A stretch of 64,000 nucleotides of DNA. Origin: Pseudoduganella danionis. GTDB taxonomy: Bacteria > Pseudomonadota > Gammaproteobacteria > Burkholderiales > Burkholderiaceae_D. Below are positions 37,611-45,705 of this stretch, piece after piece. The translations under genes were made by a program, and so were the position numbers. The notes beneath the pieces were generated by a model. That model saw only the letters and a program-made list of their open reading frames with translations. It was not told the origin of the DNA and did not search any database. The stretch is from assembly GCF_009720775.1 (NCBI RefSeq), contig NZ_WNKW01000001.1:744001-808000 (forward strand). Reading direction: 5' to 3'. Positions within the stretch are counted from its first letter, which is position 1. Every line of letters starts with the position of its first letter.

Positions 37611-38813
37611 ATGAGCTTGAATTTATCCGACGTTTTAGATTTTCTGTCAAATGGCGTGACGCGCGCCAGCGCCTGGCAGGTGTTCGCCTACACCATGATC
37701 GTGACCCATATTACGATCGCCAGTGTGACCATCTTCCTGCACCGCCATCAGGCCCACCGTGCGCTCGATCTGCATGCCATCCCCAGCCACTTCTTTCGTT
37801 TCTGGCTGTGGCTGACGACGGGGCAGGTGACCAAGGAGTGGGCTTCGATCCACCGCAAACACCACGCCAAGTGCGATACGCAGGAAGATCCCCATAGCCC
37901 GGTTACGCGCGGCATTAATAAAGTGCTGCTGGAAGGTGCCGAGCTCTACCGCGCCGAATCGCTGAATCTGGAAACCATGGAGAAATATGGCCACGGCACG
38001 CCGGACGACTGGATCGAGCGTCAGTTGTACACGGGACGTAGCTGGATGGGCATCGTGCTGATGTTCATCATTAACTTCACCCTGTTCGGCGTGATCGGCA
38101 TTACCGTCTGGGCCGTGCAGATGATGTGGATCCCTGTGATGGCGGCCGGCATTATCAACGGCATAGGCCACTACTGGGGCTACCGCAACTATGATTGCGC
38201 TGATGCTTCGACCAATATTTTCCCGCTGGGCCTGCTGATCGGCGGCGAGGAATTGCACAACAACCACCACACTTTCGCCACCTCGGCCAAGCTGTCGTCG
38301 AAATGGTATGAATTCGATATCGGCTGGGGCTATATCCGCGTGATGGAAATGGTGGGGCTGGCCAAAGTGAAGAAACGCGCACCCGCGCCGAAGTTTGCCA
38401 AGGGCAAGCTGGAAGCGGACTTCGATACGCTGCAATCGGTGATTACCAACCGCTACGATGTGATGGCCAAGTATGCCAAATCGCTCAAGCAGGCGTGGAA
38501 AGAGGAACTGGTGCACCTCAAGCACAAGGCGGAACTGGAAGCGCGCTTCCTCAAGTCTTCGCGCAAGCTGCTGCAGCGTGAACCGGGCAAGCTGGAAGCG
38601 CCGCAACAGCAGCAGCTTAGCGAGCTGTTCCAGCACAGCAAGGCGCTGGAAACCATGCACCTGATGCGCGTGGAGCTCGGTGTGATCTGGGAACGTTCGC
38701 ACTTTAGCCGCGACCAGCTGCTGCAGAAGCTGCAAGACTGGTGCGATCGCGCCGAGGCGTCCGGCATCAAGGCACTGGAAGACTTCTCGCTGCGCCTGCG
38801 TAGTTACGCCTAA
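37611..38813 (+). CDS. Acyl-CoA/acyl-lipid delta-9 desaturase with C-terminal extension
   Basis: 400 residues. The three histidine boxes of membrane di-iron desaturases are present: HRHQAHR (44-50), HRKHH (81-85) and HNNHH (216-220), separated by hydrophobic segments. It introduces a cis double bond into fatty acids and adjusts membrane fluidity. Residues about 255-400 form a long charged, helical tail (repeated Lys/Glu/Leu patterns) beyond the desaturase core; this extension is uncommon compared with short desaturases. GGAG precedes the ATG. A perfect 34-bp palindromic terminator follows. Confidence 0.9.
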   Translation: MSLNLSDVLDFLSNGVTRASAWQVFAYTMIVTHITIASVTIFLHRHQAHRALDLHAIPSHFFRFWLWLTTGQVTKEWASIHRKHHAKCDTQEDPHSPVTRGINKVLLEGAELYRAESLNLETMEKYGHGTPDDWIERQLYTGRSWMGIVLMFIINFTLFGVIGITVWAVQMMWIPVMAAGIINGIGHYWGYRNYDCADASTNIFPLGLLIGGEELHNNHHTFATSAKLSSKWYEFDIGWGYIRVMEMVGLAKVKKRAPAPKFAKGKLEADFDTLQSVITNRYDVMAKYAKSLKQAWKEELVHLKHKAELEARFLKSSRKLLQREPGKLEAPQQQQLSELFQHSKALETMHLMRVELGVIWERSHFSRDQLLQKLQDWCDRAEASGIKALEDFSLRLRSYA

Positions 38814-38826
38814 GGCTGTTACCAGC

Positions 38827-38860
38827 AATAAAAACGGCACCCTAGGGTGCCGTTTTTATT
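38827..38860. terminator. Bidirectional terminator, perfect 34-bp palindrome
   Basis: All 17 positions of each half (38827-38843 and 38844-38860) pair, with A and T runs outside a CGGCACCC core. It serves the convergent desaturase and discoidin-like genes from both sides. Confidence 0.9.
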
Positions 38861-38873
38861 TGCGGTATGCGTC

Positions 38874-39419
38874 TTAGGCGGATTGCTTGCGGCGGCTGAT
38901 GGCGCCTACCAAGGCCAGGCCGGCCAGCATCATGGCATAGGTTTCCGGCTCCGGCACGGCAGTCACATTCACATTCGACAGGGCGGTCCAGCTCTGGCCG
39001 CCGTAGGCCAGGATTTCCACATAACGGCCGCTGCTGTTAATGGTCTGGGTCAATACGTCGCCGTTATGGCCAGCACCGCTGAAGGAAGCGATAGGGCTGA
39101 GGCTGCTCCAGTTATTGCCAATGGCAGTGTCCGAAACAAAAATTTGCTGGACCACGTCGTTATTCGGCAGCAGGTCCAGTGTGTACTGCACGCTGGCGAT
39201 GTTTTTGACGGCGCCGAGGTCTACCTGCAGCCATTGGTAGCCATGGCTGCCCGAGTTCCAGCCGCCACCGTTAAAGGCGGATTCGGCCGTGTGACCATTC
39301 CAGCTGCTGCTCTGGGTATAGCTTTGCGACGACAGATTGGCAGCGATATTGGTAGTAGCGTTTGCGGTGGCGGTAACAGCGAACAGGGCGACGAGACCAG
39401 CCAGCAGAGTTTTCTTCAT
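38874..39419 (-). CDS. PEP-CTERM protein with discoidin (F5/8 type C)-like domain
   Basis: 181 residues. Signal peptide 1-21. The mature part (about 25-150) resembles an F5/8 type C carbohydrate-binding sandwich: NIAANLSSQSYTQSSSWNGHTAESAFNGG, YQWLQVDLGAVKNIASVQYTLD, and SGRYVEILAYGG. The C-terminal sorting tail VPEPETYAMMLAGLALVGAISRRKQSA is nearly identical in pattern to that of the S1 protease. Probably exported, exosortase-processed and surface/matrix located; ligand unknown. A long AT-rich gap lies upstream. Confidence 0.82.
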   Translation of the reverse strand: MKKTLLAGLVALFAVTATANATTNIAANLSSQSYTQSSSWNGHTAESAFNGGGWNSGSHGYQWLQVDLGAVKNIASVQYTLDLLPNNDVVQQIFVSDTAIGNNWSSLSPIASFSGAGHNGDVLTQTINSSGRYVEILAYGGQSWTALSNVNVTAVPEPETYAMMLAGLALVGAISRRKQSA

Positions 39420-39590
39420 ATGTTTCCCCTTGATTAGTTACTTAAACACAATTTAAATATTTATTAAGCAATTTTCTATGAGGAATTATAGCGTACTACT
39501 TTGTTAACGCAATTATTTTTTTTGTATCAGAGTGCCGAACGTGGTCTGCTGGTAACAATTGATGGATCAAATCATGCGTACAGATAATAA

Positions 39591-39620
39591 AAAAGCCGCT
39601 GAGCAGATGCTGAGCGGCCT
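39591..39620 (-). terminator. Terminator of radC-rpmB-rpmG
   Basis: On the minus strand GCCGCT...AGCGGC (39613-39618 with 39595-39600), with further inner pairs and one mismatch, runs into TTTTTTATT. It lies 20 bp after the rpmG stop. Confidence 0.75.
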
Positions 39621-39639
39621 TTTCTGAAACGGGGATCGA

Positions 39640-39807
39640 TTATTTGATCTTGGTTTCTTTGAACATTACGTGCTTGCGAGCTTTAGGATCAAACTTGATG
39701 ATCTCCATTTTCGCTGGCATGGTGCGCTTGTTCTTGGTGGTGGTGTAGAAGAAACCCGTACCTGCGGTCGATTCCAGTTTGATTTTGTCGCGGCCAGTTT
39801 TTGCCAT
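39640..39807 (-). CDS. rpmG: 50S ribosomal protein L33
   Basis: 55 residues, exactly the usual size: begins [20 protein letters not shown] and ends [10 protein letters not shown]. No CxxC pairs, so it is the zinc-free (C-minus) form. It lies 13 bp after rpmB on the same strand, an order conserved across proteobacteria. It is a small part of the large ribosomal subunit near the E site. Assigned directly from translation of the minus strand. Confidence 0.95.
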   Translation of the reverse strand: MAKTGRDKIKLESTAGTGFFYTTTKNKRTMPAKMEIIKFDPKARKHVMFKETKIK

Positions 39808-39820
39808 GGTAGCTCCCTAA

Positions 39821-40057
39821 TTAGACTTTTTCGCCACGGGCGCGCATGTCGGCCAGTACGGCATCGATGCCGACTTTGTCGATTACGCGCAGACCAGCGT
39901 TGGACAGACGCAGGGAGACCCAGCGGTTTTCAGATTCAACAAAAATACGACGGTTCTGCAGGTTAGGCAGGAAACGACGCTTGGTTTTGTTGTTTGCATG
40001 GGAAACGTTGTTGCCGACCAGCGGCTTCTTCCCAGTAACTTGGCAAACACGTGCCAT
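39821..40057 (-). CDS. rpmB: 50S ribosomal protein L28
   Basis: 78 residues from the ATG preceded by AAGGAG; an upstream in-frame ATG adds seven residues not found in L28. The start [20 protein letters not shown] and [11 protein letters not shown] are strongly conserved L28 sequence. It precedes rpmG and follows radC on the same strand, and has its own strong promoter in the intergenic space. Confidence 0.96.
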   Translation of the reverse strand: MARVCQVTGKKPLVGNNVSHANNKTKRRFLPNLQNRRIFVESENRWVSLRLSNAGLRVIDKVGIDAVLADMRARGEKV

Positions 40058-40098
40058 AACGCACTCCTTAAAAGACATTCCAGAATTGGAAAAACAAG

Positions 40099-40127
40099 AG
40101 TATATCTAAAAAACTGAGCTTTTTCAA
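40099..40127 (-). promoter_or_regulatory. Sigma70 promoter of rpmB-rpmG
   Basis: On the minus strand TTGAAA (plus 40122-40127), a 17-bp spacer and TATACT (plus 40099-40104), 42 bp before the rpmB start. Close to consensus with ideal spacing. Confidence 0.75.
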
Positions 40128-40140
40128 TGACTTGTGAAAA

Positions 40141-40184
40141 ACAATTGTGTCTCGTATTGATGGTAAAATTTAACAATTGTGTCT
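40141..40184. repeat. Direct repeat ACAATTGTGTCT upstream of rpmB promoter
   Basis: Two exact 12-bp copies (40141-40152 and 40173-40184), 32 bp apart, about three helical turns. Each contains the palindrome ACAATTGT. They lie between the radC stop and the rpmB promoter, suggesting upstream activator or repressor sites. Confidence 0.45.
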
Positions 40185-40229
40185 TCCCTCAGAAAGTGCG
40201 CGTAAACCCTTGAGCGCATAGGGGTAAAC

Positions 40230-40904
40230 CTAGAGTTGGCCATGCTCGGCAAACGAGTAAACCTGCTGGCCGGCCACAATGAAATGGTCGAGGATGCGGA
40301 TATCGACCAGCGCCAGCGCCTGAATTAATGCACGCGTCAGCAGCAGATCCGATTCGCTGGGCTCGGGCGAGCCGGACGGATGGTTGTGTGCGAGCATGAC
40401 GCTGGCCGCATTGCTGGCCAACGCCGCCTTGACCACTTCGCGTGGATACACGCTGGTATGGGTCAAGGTGCCACGAAACATTTCGCGCGCTTCCAGCAAG
40501 CGGTTCTTCACGTCGAGAAAGAGCACGTGGAAGGCTTCGCTGGTGGCTTGACGAAAAAGCAGGCGTAGGTAGTTTTTGACGGACTGCGGGGTGCTCAGGG
40601 TCGTGCCGGCACATAATTCTTCCAGCATGGCGCGGCGCGAAAGCTCCATGACTGCTTGTAACTGTGCGTACTTGGCGGCGCCCAAGCCGTGGAGGGCAGA
40701 AAATTCTTCCAGCCGGGCACCGAACAGCGTTTGCAGCGAGCCAAAATGGCAGAGCAGTTCATGCCCCAGTTGTACGGCATCCTTGCCTTTGACGCCGACG
40801 CGCAGGAAGACTGCCAGCAGTTCGGCATCCGCCAGTGTGGCGGCGCCATGCCGTATCAGGCGTTCGCGTGGACGACGTTCTTCGGGCCAATCCGGAATTG
40901 CCAT
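40230..40904 (-). CDS. radC: RadC family JAB/MPN-domain protein
   Basis: 224 residues, normal length. N-terminal HhH-like region (1-95) with LHGLGAAKYAQLQ, then the JAMM metal site LAHNHPSGSPEPSESD (His173, His175, Asp186) with the upstream catalytic Glu within residues 120-140. The biochemical role remains uncertain; the old DNA-repair name came from a misassigned mutation (established knowledge). Gene order radC-rpmB-rpmG is the same as in enterobacteria. Confidence 0.93.
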   Translation of the reverse strand: MAIPDWPEERRPRERLIRHGAATLADAELLAVFLRVGVKGKDAVQLGHELLCHFGSLQTLFGARLEEFSALHGLGAAKYAQLQAVMELSRRAMLEELCAGTTLSTPQSVKNYLRLLFRQATSEAFHVLFLDVKNRLLEAREMFRGTLTHTSVYPREVVKAALASNAASVMLAHNHPSGSPEPSESDLLLTRALIQALALVDIRILDHFIVAGQQVYSFAEHGQL

Positions 40905-41032
40905 CGCCGCTCCCGCGTATGAGTGAGACAGCCCGGGCTTGGGCCGTAGCAGGCATTATCGGGGGCAGGGGAGCAGGCGGGGAAACAGGCGCAGCGGAGC
41001 ATGAGTTGGATCAAGTCCGCTGCCAGCCCAAA

Positions 41033-41059
41033 TAAAGCTGCCGCGCCAGCGGGCGCGGC
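41033..41059 (-). terminator. Terminator of the lectin-like PEP-CTERM gene
   Basis: GCCGCGCC/GGCGCGGC stem (41040-41047 and 41052-41059), 4-nt loop, followed on the minus strand by AGCTTTATTT. Confidence 0.5.
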
Positions 41060-41071
41060 ATAGTCTGAAGA

Positions 41072-41602
41072 TTATTTCTTGGCGCTTTTACGGCGTTTTG
41101 CCAGACCCAGCAGGGCCAGACCAGCGCCCATCATGGCGTAGGTGCTAGGCTCAGGCACGGCTTCCATCACGCCGAATTTCGGACCGGCGTAGCCATCATT
41201 GTTCGGCAAATCATTCCAGGTGCCGCTGGTGTAGGTGTGGACATAGTTTTCATAGCCACCTGCATTGTTAGGCTCGCCGCCGGCCCAGTTGGTATAAGTG
41301 ACGGCATCGCCATTCGACCAGGCGAAGTCACCGGCGCCAGGGCCGGTACGCTGCAGACCTAGCCACAGAGCATTTGCGCTACCAAAGGTGCTGATCAGGA
41401 AGTTGTTTTCTGCAGCGCTATTGACGGCAACCAGATGGCCGCCCAAAGCAATGGCGGCCGCTTCGGCATCGGTCCAGTTGCTGGCTTCGAATTGAACATA
41501 GTGGTGTCCGCCGAAATCGGCCGTGGCGATCGGTGCCAGCGCATGCGCAGAACTGGCGGCCAGCAGCAGGGAGGACAGGCCCAGTGATTTGATAATCGAC
41601 AT
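41072..41602 (-). CDS. PEP-CTERM protein with C-type lectin-like fold
   Basis: 176 residues. Signal peptide about 1-21. The middle (about 30-140) follows the C-type lectin pattern: HHYVQFEASNWTDAEAAAIALGGHLVAVNS, ALWLGLQR, YTNWAGGEPNNAGG and GTWND, including the EPN sugar-specificity triad; the usual disulfide cysteines are absent. The tail VPEPSTYAMMGAGLALLGLAKRRKSAKK is a PEP-CTERM sorting signal. Third PEP-CTERM substrate in the window. Carbohydrate binding is inference. Confidence 0.82.
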   Translation of the reverse strand: MSIIKSLGLSSLLLAASSAHALAPIATADFGGHHYVQFEASNWTDAEAAAIALGGHLVAVNSAAENNFLISTFGSANALWLGLQRTGPGAGDFAWSNGDAVTYTNWAGGEPNNAGGYENYVHTYTSGTWNDLPNNDGYAGPKFGVMEAVPEPSTYAMMGAGLALLGLAKRRKSAKK

Positions 41603-41823
41603 AGGAGCTCCTTATAAAGTGGTCTAAATGAATGGTGTAGAATTGATACTATCATTGTTATGAATGCACTATCTAATAGTATTTTGCAAATGTCGTTTTT
41701 TTGAGCGCTCGTCAAATGTCGGCGCCGGATAGTGAATTGCGGCGCGAATTCGGCACGGATTACTAGGGCTGAAGGCAAGCTGGCTTACAATATAGGCTTT
41801 TCCAGTCTAACCAAGCTCACGTC

Positions 41824-42279
41824 ATGTCCAACGCGCAACCTGCTGTCGTCACCCCATCGGCTTATCTCACTCTGCATTACCGTCTGGCTTCGCTCGATGG
41901 CAAAGACATCGTCACCACCTTCAACGCCAATCCGGCCACGCTGATGCTGGGCCAGGGCCAGCTGGCTCCGGTGCTGGAAGAACTGCTGCTGGGTCTGCCG
42001 GAAGGCACGCACCGCACCTTCAATCTGGAGCCGGGCGTCGGCTTCGGTCCGCGTAACCCGGAACTGGTGCGCGAAGTGTCGCGCGCTACGCTGGATGAAA
42101 ACTCCAGCCCGGACGCGGAATACAAGGTGGGCGATCTGGTTGATTTCGCTGCCCCCGGCGGTGGCCGCTTTGCCGGCGTGCTGCGCGAGCTCGGCGAGGA
42201 AGTCTGCCTGTTCGACTTCAACCACCCGCTGGCCGGCGAGCCGCTGACCTTCGAAGTCAAGATTATCTCTGTGCTGTGA
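41824..42279 (+). CDS. fkpB: FKBP-type peptidyl-prolyl cis-trans isomerase (SlpA/FkpB type)
   Basis: 151 residues. The sequence shows SlpA-type [70 protein letters not shown] and the IF-domain insert (about 75-120), with the closing [19 protein letters not shown]. It is a cytosolic prolyl isomerase and chaperone. It lies 7 bp before ispH, the same pair as in E. coli, supporting the symbol. Confidence 0.9.
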   Translation: MSNAQPAVVTPSAYLTLHYRLASLDGKDIVTTFNANPATLMLGQGQLAPVLEELLLGLPEGTHRTFNLEPGVGFGPRNPELVREVSRATLDENSSPDAEYKVGDLVDFAAPGGGRFAGVLRELGEEVCLFDFNHPLAGEPLTFEVKIISVL

Positions 42280-42286
42280 GGAACGG

Positions 42287-43252
42287 ATGAGCGATAAAGA
42301 AGTTCTGCTAGCCCAGCCGCGCGGCTTCTGCGCCGGCGTCGACCGCGCCATCGAAATCGTCGAGCGTGCGCTGGTCCAGTTTGGTGCGCCGATCTATGTG
42401 CGCCACGAAATCGTGCACAATGCCTACGTGGTGGAAGACTTGCGCGCCAAGGGCGCCATCTTCATCGAGGAACTCGACGATGTACCAGCCGGGAATACGC
42501 TGGTGTTCTCGGCCCATGGCGTGTCGCGCGCCGTGCGCGCGGAAGCGGAGGCACGCGGTCTGAGCATCTTCGATGCGACCTGCCCGCTGGTCACCAAGGT
42601 GCACGTGGAAGTGGCCAAGATGCGCAAGCAGGGCTGCGAGATCATCATGATCGGCCATCAGGGCCATCCGGAAGTGGAAGGCACGATGGGCCAGGCCGAT
42701 GCCGGCATGTATCTGGTGGAAACCGTGGAAGATGTGGCCAAACTCAATGTGTCCAAGCCGGACCAGCTGGCTTATGTGTCGCAAACCACGCTGTCGGTGG
42801 ACGATACGGCTGACATCATCGCTGCGCTGAAAGCGCGCTACCCGGCCATCATCGAGCCGAAGAAGGGCGATATCTGCTACGCCACTACCAACCGTCAGGA
42901 TGCCGTGAAATTCATGGCGCCGCAGGTGGAAGTGGTGATCGTGGTGGGCAGCCCGAACAGCTCCAACTCCAACCGCCTGCGTGAAGTGGCGCAGAAGAAG
43001 GGCACGCCCGCCTACATGGTGGACAACGCCAGCCTGATCCAGCCGGAATGGCTGGAAGGCAAGGCGCGCATCGGCGTCACGGCCGGTGCTTCGGCACCGG
43101 AAGTGCTGGTGCAGGCCGTGATCGATCGTCTCAAGGAACTGGGCGCACGCAGTGTCCGCACGCTGGACGGCGTGGAAGAAGCGGTCACCTTCCCGCTGCC
43201 CAAGGGGTTGGATGGCAACAAAGCCACAGAGCAGACGAATAGCGCTGCCTAA
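42287..43252 (+). CDS. ispH: 4-hydroxy-3-methylbut-2-enyl diphosphate reductase
   Basis: 321 residues. The three cysteines that hold the iron-sulfur cluster are present: Cys15 ([12 protein letters not shown]), Cys99 ([11 protein letters not shown]) and Cys197 ([11 protein letters not shown]), with the catalytic Glu in [11 protein letters not shown] and the NSSNSNRL substrate loop. It catalyses the last step of the MEP isoprenoid pathway, giving IPP and DMAPP. Coupled with fkpB. The C-terminus after residue 300 is a normal variable tail. Confidence 0.96.
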   Translation: MSDKEVLLAQPRGFCAGVDRAIEIVERALVQFGAPIYVRHEIVHNAYVVEDLRAKGAIFIEELDDVPAGNTLVFSAHGVSRAVRAEAEARGLSIFDATCPLVTKVHVEVAKMRKQGCEIIMIGHQGHPEVEGTMGQADAGMYLVETVEDVAKLNVSKPDQLAYVSQTTLSVDDTADIIAALKARYPAIIEPKKGDICYATTNRQDAVKFMAPQVEVVIVVGSPNSSNSNRLREVAQKKGTPAYMVDNASLIQPEWLEGKARIGVTAGASAPEVLVQAVIDRLKELGARSVRTLDGVEEAVTFPLPKGLDGNKATEQTNSAA

Positions 43253-43271
43253 GGCGCTATCAGACGGATAA

Positions 43272-43305
43272 CGGAATAATATTTAGCACTTTACGGATTA
43301 TTCCG
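43272..43305 (+). terminator. Inverted repeat after ispH
   Basis: Perfect 9-bp inverted repeat CGGAATAAT/ATTATTCCG with a 16-nt loop, 19 bp past the ispH stop. Followed by CGTTTTCC, a weak T-rich end, so probably the operon terminator. Confidence 0.4.
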
Positions 43306-43341
43306 CCGTTCGTTTTCCTAAAATCTCGCTATCATTGCTTC

Positions 43342-43488
43342 GCCCTTTAGTAGATGAACTGTCAACTGGCAGTTCCACACGTAGAGGACGCGGCTCGCAG
43401 CGAGGTGCTGATTCAGGCATAGAACTTGCAACGTAAAAGCGTAGTCAACGGCGGCACTACGGAGACCACTTCTCCGGGTGCCGTTTTT
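43342..43488 (+). ncRNA. Candidate small RNA or transcribed leader upstream of livH
   Basis: About 147 nt with no open frame. A TATCAT -10-like box (43330-43335) precedes it; the -35 is weak. Predicted hairpins include GAACTG...CAGTTC (43357-43376) and CTCG...CGAG near 43398-43410. It ends in a strong terminator: CGGCAC-TA-CGGAGA / TCTCCG-G-GTGCCG then TTTTT (43452-43488). It could be an independent sRNA or an attenuator for livHMGF, whose start is 45 bp later. I do not recognise an Rfam family. Confidence 0.4.
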
Positions 43489-43532
43489 GTTACTTGAACC
43501 GGCTGTGTAACACAATAGTAAAGGCACTCTGC

Positions 43533-44462
43533 ATGGATACTTTTATCCAACAAATTATCAACGGACTGGTGCTCGGCAGCATGTATGCACTGGTCGCACT
43601 CGGCTACACCATGGTGTACGGCGTGCTCAACCTGATTAACTTTGCCCATGGCGATGTGCTGATGGTCGGCGCCATGACGGGCCTGACCATCCTCAAGTAC
43701 CTCAACGAATACGCGCCGGACCTGCCCGGCTCCGTCAAACTGGCGATTTCCATTGCCGGTGCGATTCCCGTCTGCATGCTGGTGAACGTGCTGATCGAAC
43801 GCGTGGCCTATCGCCGCCTGCGCAATGCACCGCGTCTGGCCCCGCTGATTACGGCCATCGGCGTGTCCATCCTGCTGCAGACGGTGGCCATGATGATCTG
43901 GTCGCGCAACCCGCTGGCCTTCCCGCAACTGCTGTCGTCGGAGCCTATCATGATAGGCGGCGCGCTGATTTCGCAAACCCAGATTCTGCTGCTGGTGCTG
44001 GCGGCACTGTCCATGGTGGGGCTGGTGCTGCTGGTAGAAAAAACCAAGATGGGCCGCGCCATGCGCGCCACGGCGGAAAATCCCCGCGTGGCCGGACTGA
44101 TGGGCGTGGATGCCAACCGCGTCATCGTGACGACCTTTGCGCTGGGCGCTGCGCTGGCTGCCGTGGCCGGGGTGATGTGGGGCGCCAACTATGCGTCCAT
44201 CCAGTTTGCCATGGGCTTTGTGCCGGGCCTGAAAGCCTTCTCTGCTGCCGTGCTGGGCGGCATCGGCAATATCTACGGCGCCATGATAGGCGGCATCGTG
44301 CTGGGCATCATCGAAAGTCTGGGCGCCGGCTATATCGGCGACCTGACCGGCGGTTTCCTCGGCAGCCACTATCAGGATATTTTTGCCTTCGTGGTATTGA
44401 TCATCGTGCTTACCGTGCGCCCCTCGGGCATCATGGGTGAACGCGTGGCTGATCGCGCTTAA
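43533..44462 (+). CDS. livH: Branched-chain amino acid ABC transporter permease
   Basis: 309 residues from the ATG preceded by AAAGG; the earlier in-frame ATG lies in the leader. LivH pattern with about eight membrane helices: QIINGLVLGSMYALVALGYTMVYGVLNLINFAHGDVLM at the N-terminus and the EAA-like loop around TAENPRVAGLMGVDANRVI. It forms half of the transmembrane pore with LivM. First gene of livHMGF; the terminator-like leader upstream may regulate it. Confidence 0.92.
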   Translation: MDTFIQQIINGLVLGSMYALVALGYTMVYGVLNLINFAHGDVLMVGAMTGLTILKYLNEYAPDLPGSVKLAISIAGAIPVCMLVNVLIERVAYRRLRNAPRLAPLITAIGVSILLQTVAMMIWSRNPLAFPQLLSSEPIMIGGALISQTQILLLVLAALSMVGLVLLVEKTKMGRAMRATAENPRVAGLMGVDANRVIVTTFALGAALAAVAGVMWGANYASIQFAMGFVPGLKAFSAAVLGGIGNIYGAMIGGIVLGIIESLGAGYIGDLTGGFLGSHYQDIFAFVVLIIVLTVRPSGIMGERVADRA

Positions 44463-44477
44463 GCAGGAGGGACGACC

Positions 44478-45695
44478 ATGGCACTGCTGAATTTCGACAC
44501 CTCCCGTAATCCCCGTCAGGCCTATGCCAGCATGGCAGTGGTGCTGATCGGTTTGCTGATCTTCCCGTTTGTGGCCGCGCCGTTCGGCAACTCGTGGGTG
44601 CGCATCGTCGATATGGCGCTGCTGTACATCATGCTGGCGCTGGGCCTGAACATCGTGGTCGGCTTTGCCGGCCTGCTCGATCTGGGCTATATCGCCTTCT
44701 ACGCCGTTGGCGCTTACATGACGGGCCTGCTGGCTTCGCCTCAGTTCGCCACGCTGCTGGAATCGCTGATCAATGAATATCCGGCCATCGGCAATACGCT
44801 GGTCGCCGTGCTGGGACCGGAAATCCAGCAGAACGGTATCCACCTGTCGGTATGGGTGATCGTGCCGCTGGCGGCGGCGCTGGCCGGCCTGTTTGGTGCG
44901 CTGCTGGGCGCGCCGACGCTGAAACTGCGTGGTGACTATCTGGCTATTGTGACGCTGGGCTTCGGCGAGATCATCCGCATCTTCATGAACAACCTTAACG
45001 AGCCGATCAACTTCACCAACGGCCCGCAGGGCATCAACCTGATCGATCCTATTCGCGTGTTCGGCGTGAATCTGGCCGGCGAGGCCGGTTCGCGTGCCAC
45101 GGTGACGGTGGCCGGCTTTGCCATGCCGTCCGTGAACGCCTATTACTTCCTGTTCCTGTTCCTGTGCGTGGCCGTGGTGTTCGTGACCACCCGTCTGCAG
45201 CACTCGCGTCTGGGGCGCGCGTGGGTAGCGATCCGCGAAGATGAAATCGCCGCCAAGGCCATGGGTATCAACACCCGTAACGTCAAACTGCTGGCGTTTT
45301 CGATGGGCGCTTCGTTCGGTGGTATCGCCGGCGCCATGTTTGCGTCGTTCCAGGGCTTTGTGTCGCCCGAGTCGTTCTCGCTGACGGAGTCCATCGCCGT
45401 GCTGGCCATGGTGGTGCTCGGTGGTATCGGCCATATTCCCGGCGTGATCATGGGCGGTGCCTTGCTGGCCGCGCTGCCGGAAGTGCTGCGCCATGTGGTG
45501 GAGCCGCTGCAGGAGCGTCTGTTCGGCCATGTGGTGGTGGAAGCGGAAGTGCTGCGCCAGTTGCTGTACGGTCTGGCCATGGTACTCATCATGCTGAACC
45601 GTCCGGCCGGCCTGTGGCCAGCGCCCAAGCACGAAGATCGCCCGGATGGCGATTCCGACGCCAAACAACAATCGTCCGGCACGATGGCAGCCTGA
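44478..45695 (+). CDS. livM: Branched-chain amino acid ABC transporter permease
   Basis: 405 residues with about ten membrane segments; 15 bp after livH. The diagnostic block TRLQHSRLGRAWVAIREDEIAAKAMGINTRNVKLLAFSMGASFGGIAGAMFAS contains the ATPase-contact loop. It pairs with LivH to pass branched-chain amino acids (or related substrates). The C-terminal ~25 residues are hydrophilic (KHEDRPDGDSDAKQQSSG). Confidence 0.92.
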   Translation: MALLNFDTSRNPRQAYASMAVVLIGLLIFPFVAAPFGNSWVRIVDMALLYIMLALGLNIVVGFAGLLDLGYIAFYAVGAYMTGLLASPQFATLLESLINEYPAIGNTLVAVLGPEIQQNGIHLSVWVIVPLAAALAGLFGALLGAPTLKLRGDYLAIVTLGFGEIIRIFMNNLNEPINFTNGPQGINLIDPIRVFGVNLAGEAGSRATVTVAGFAMPSVNAYYFLFLFLCVAVVFVTTRLQHSRLGRAWVAIREDEIAAKAMGINTRNVKLLAFSMGASFGGIAGAMFASFQGFVSPESFSLTESIAVLAMVVLGGIGHIPGVIMGGALLAALPEVLRHVVEPLQERLFGHVVVEAEVLRQLLYGLAMVLIMLNRPAGLWPAPKHEDRPDGDSDAKQQSSGTMAA

Positions 45696-45705
45696 GGAAA
45701 GACAG

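Noticed and set aside
43272-43488. Known riboswitch such as glycine or guanidine class before livH
   Set aside because: I compared by eye with the conserved cores of those classes and found no match; only a generic structured RNA can be claimed.
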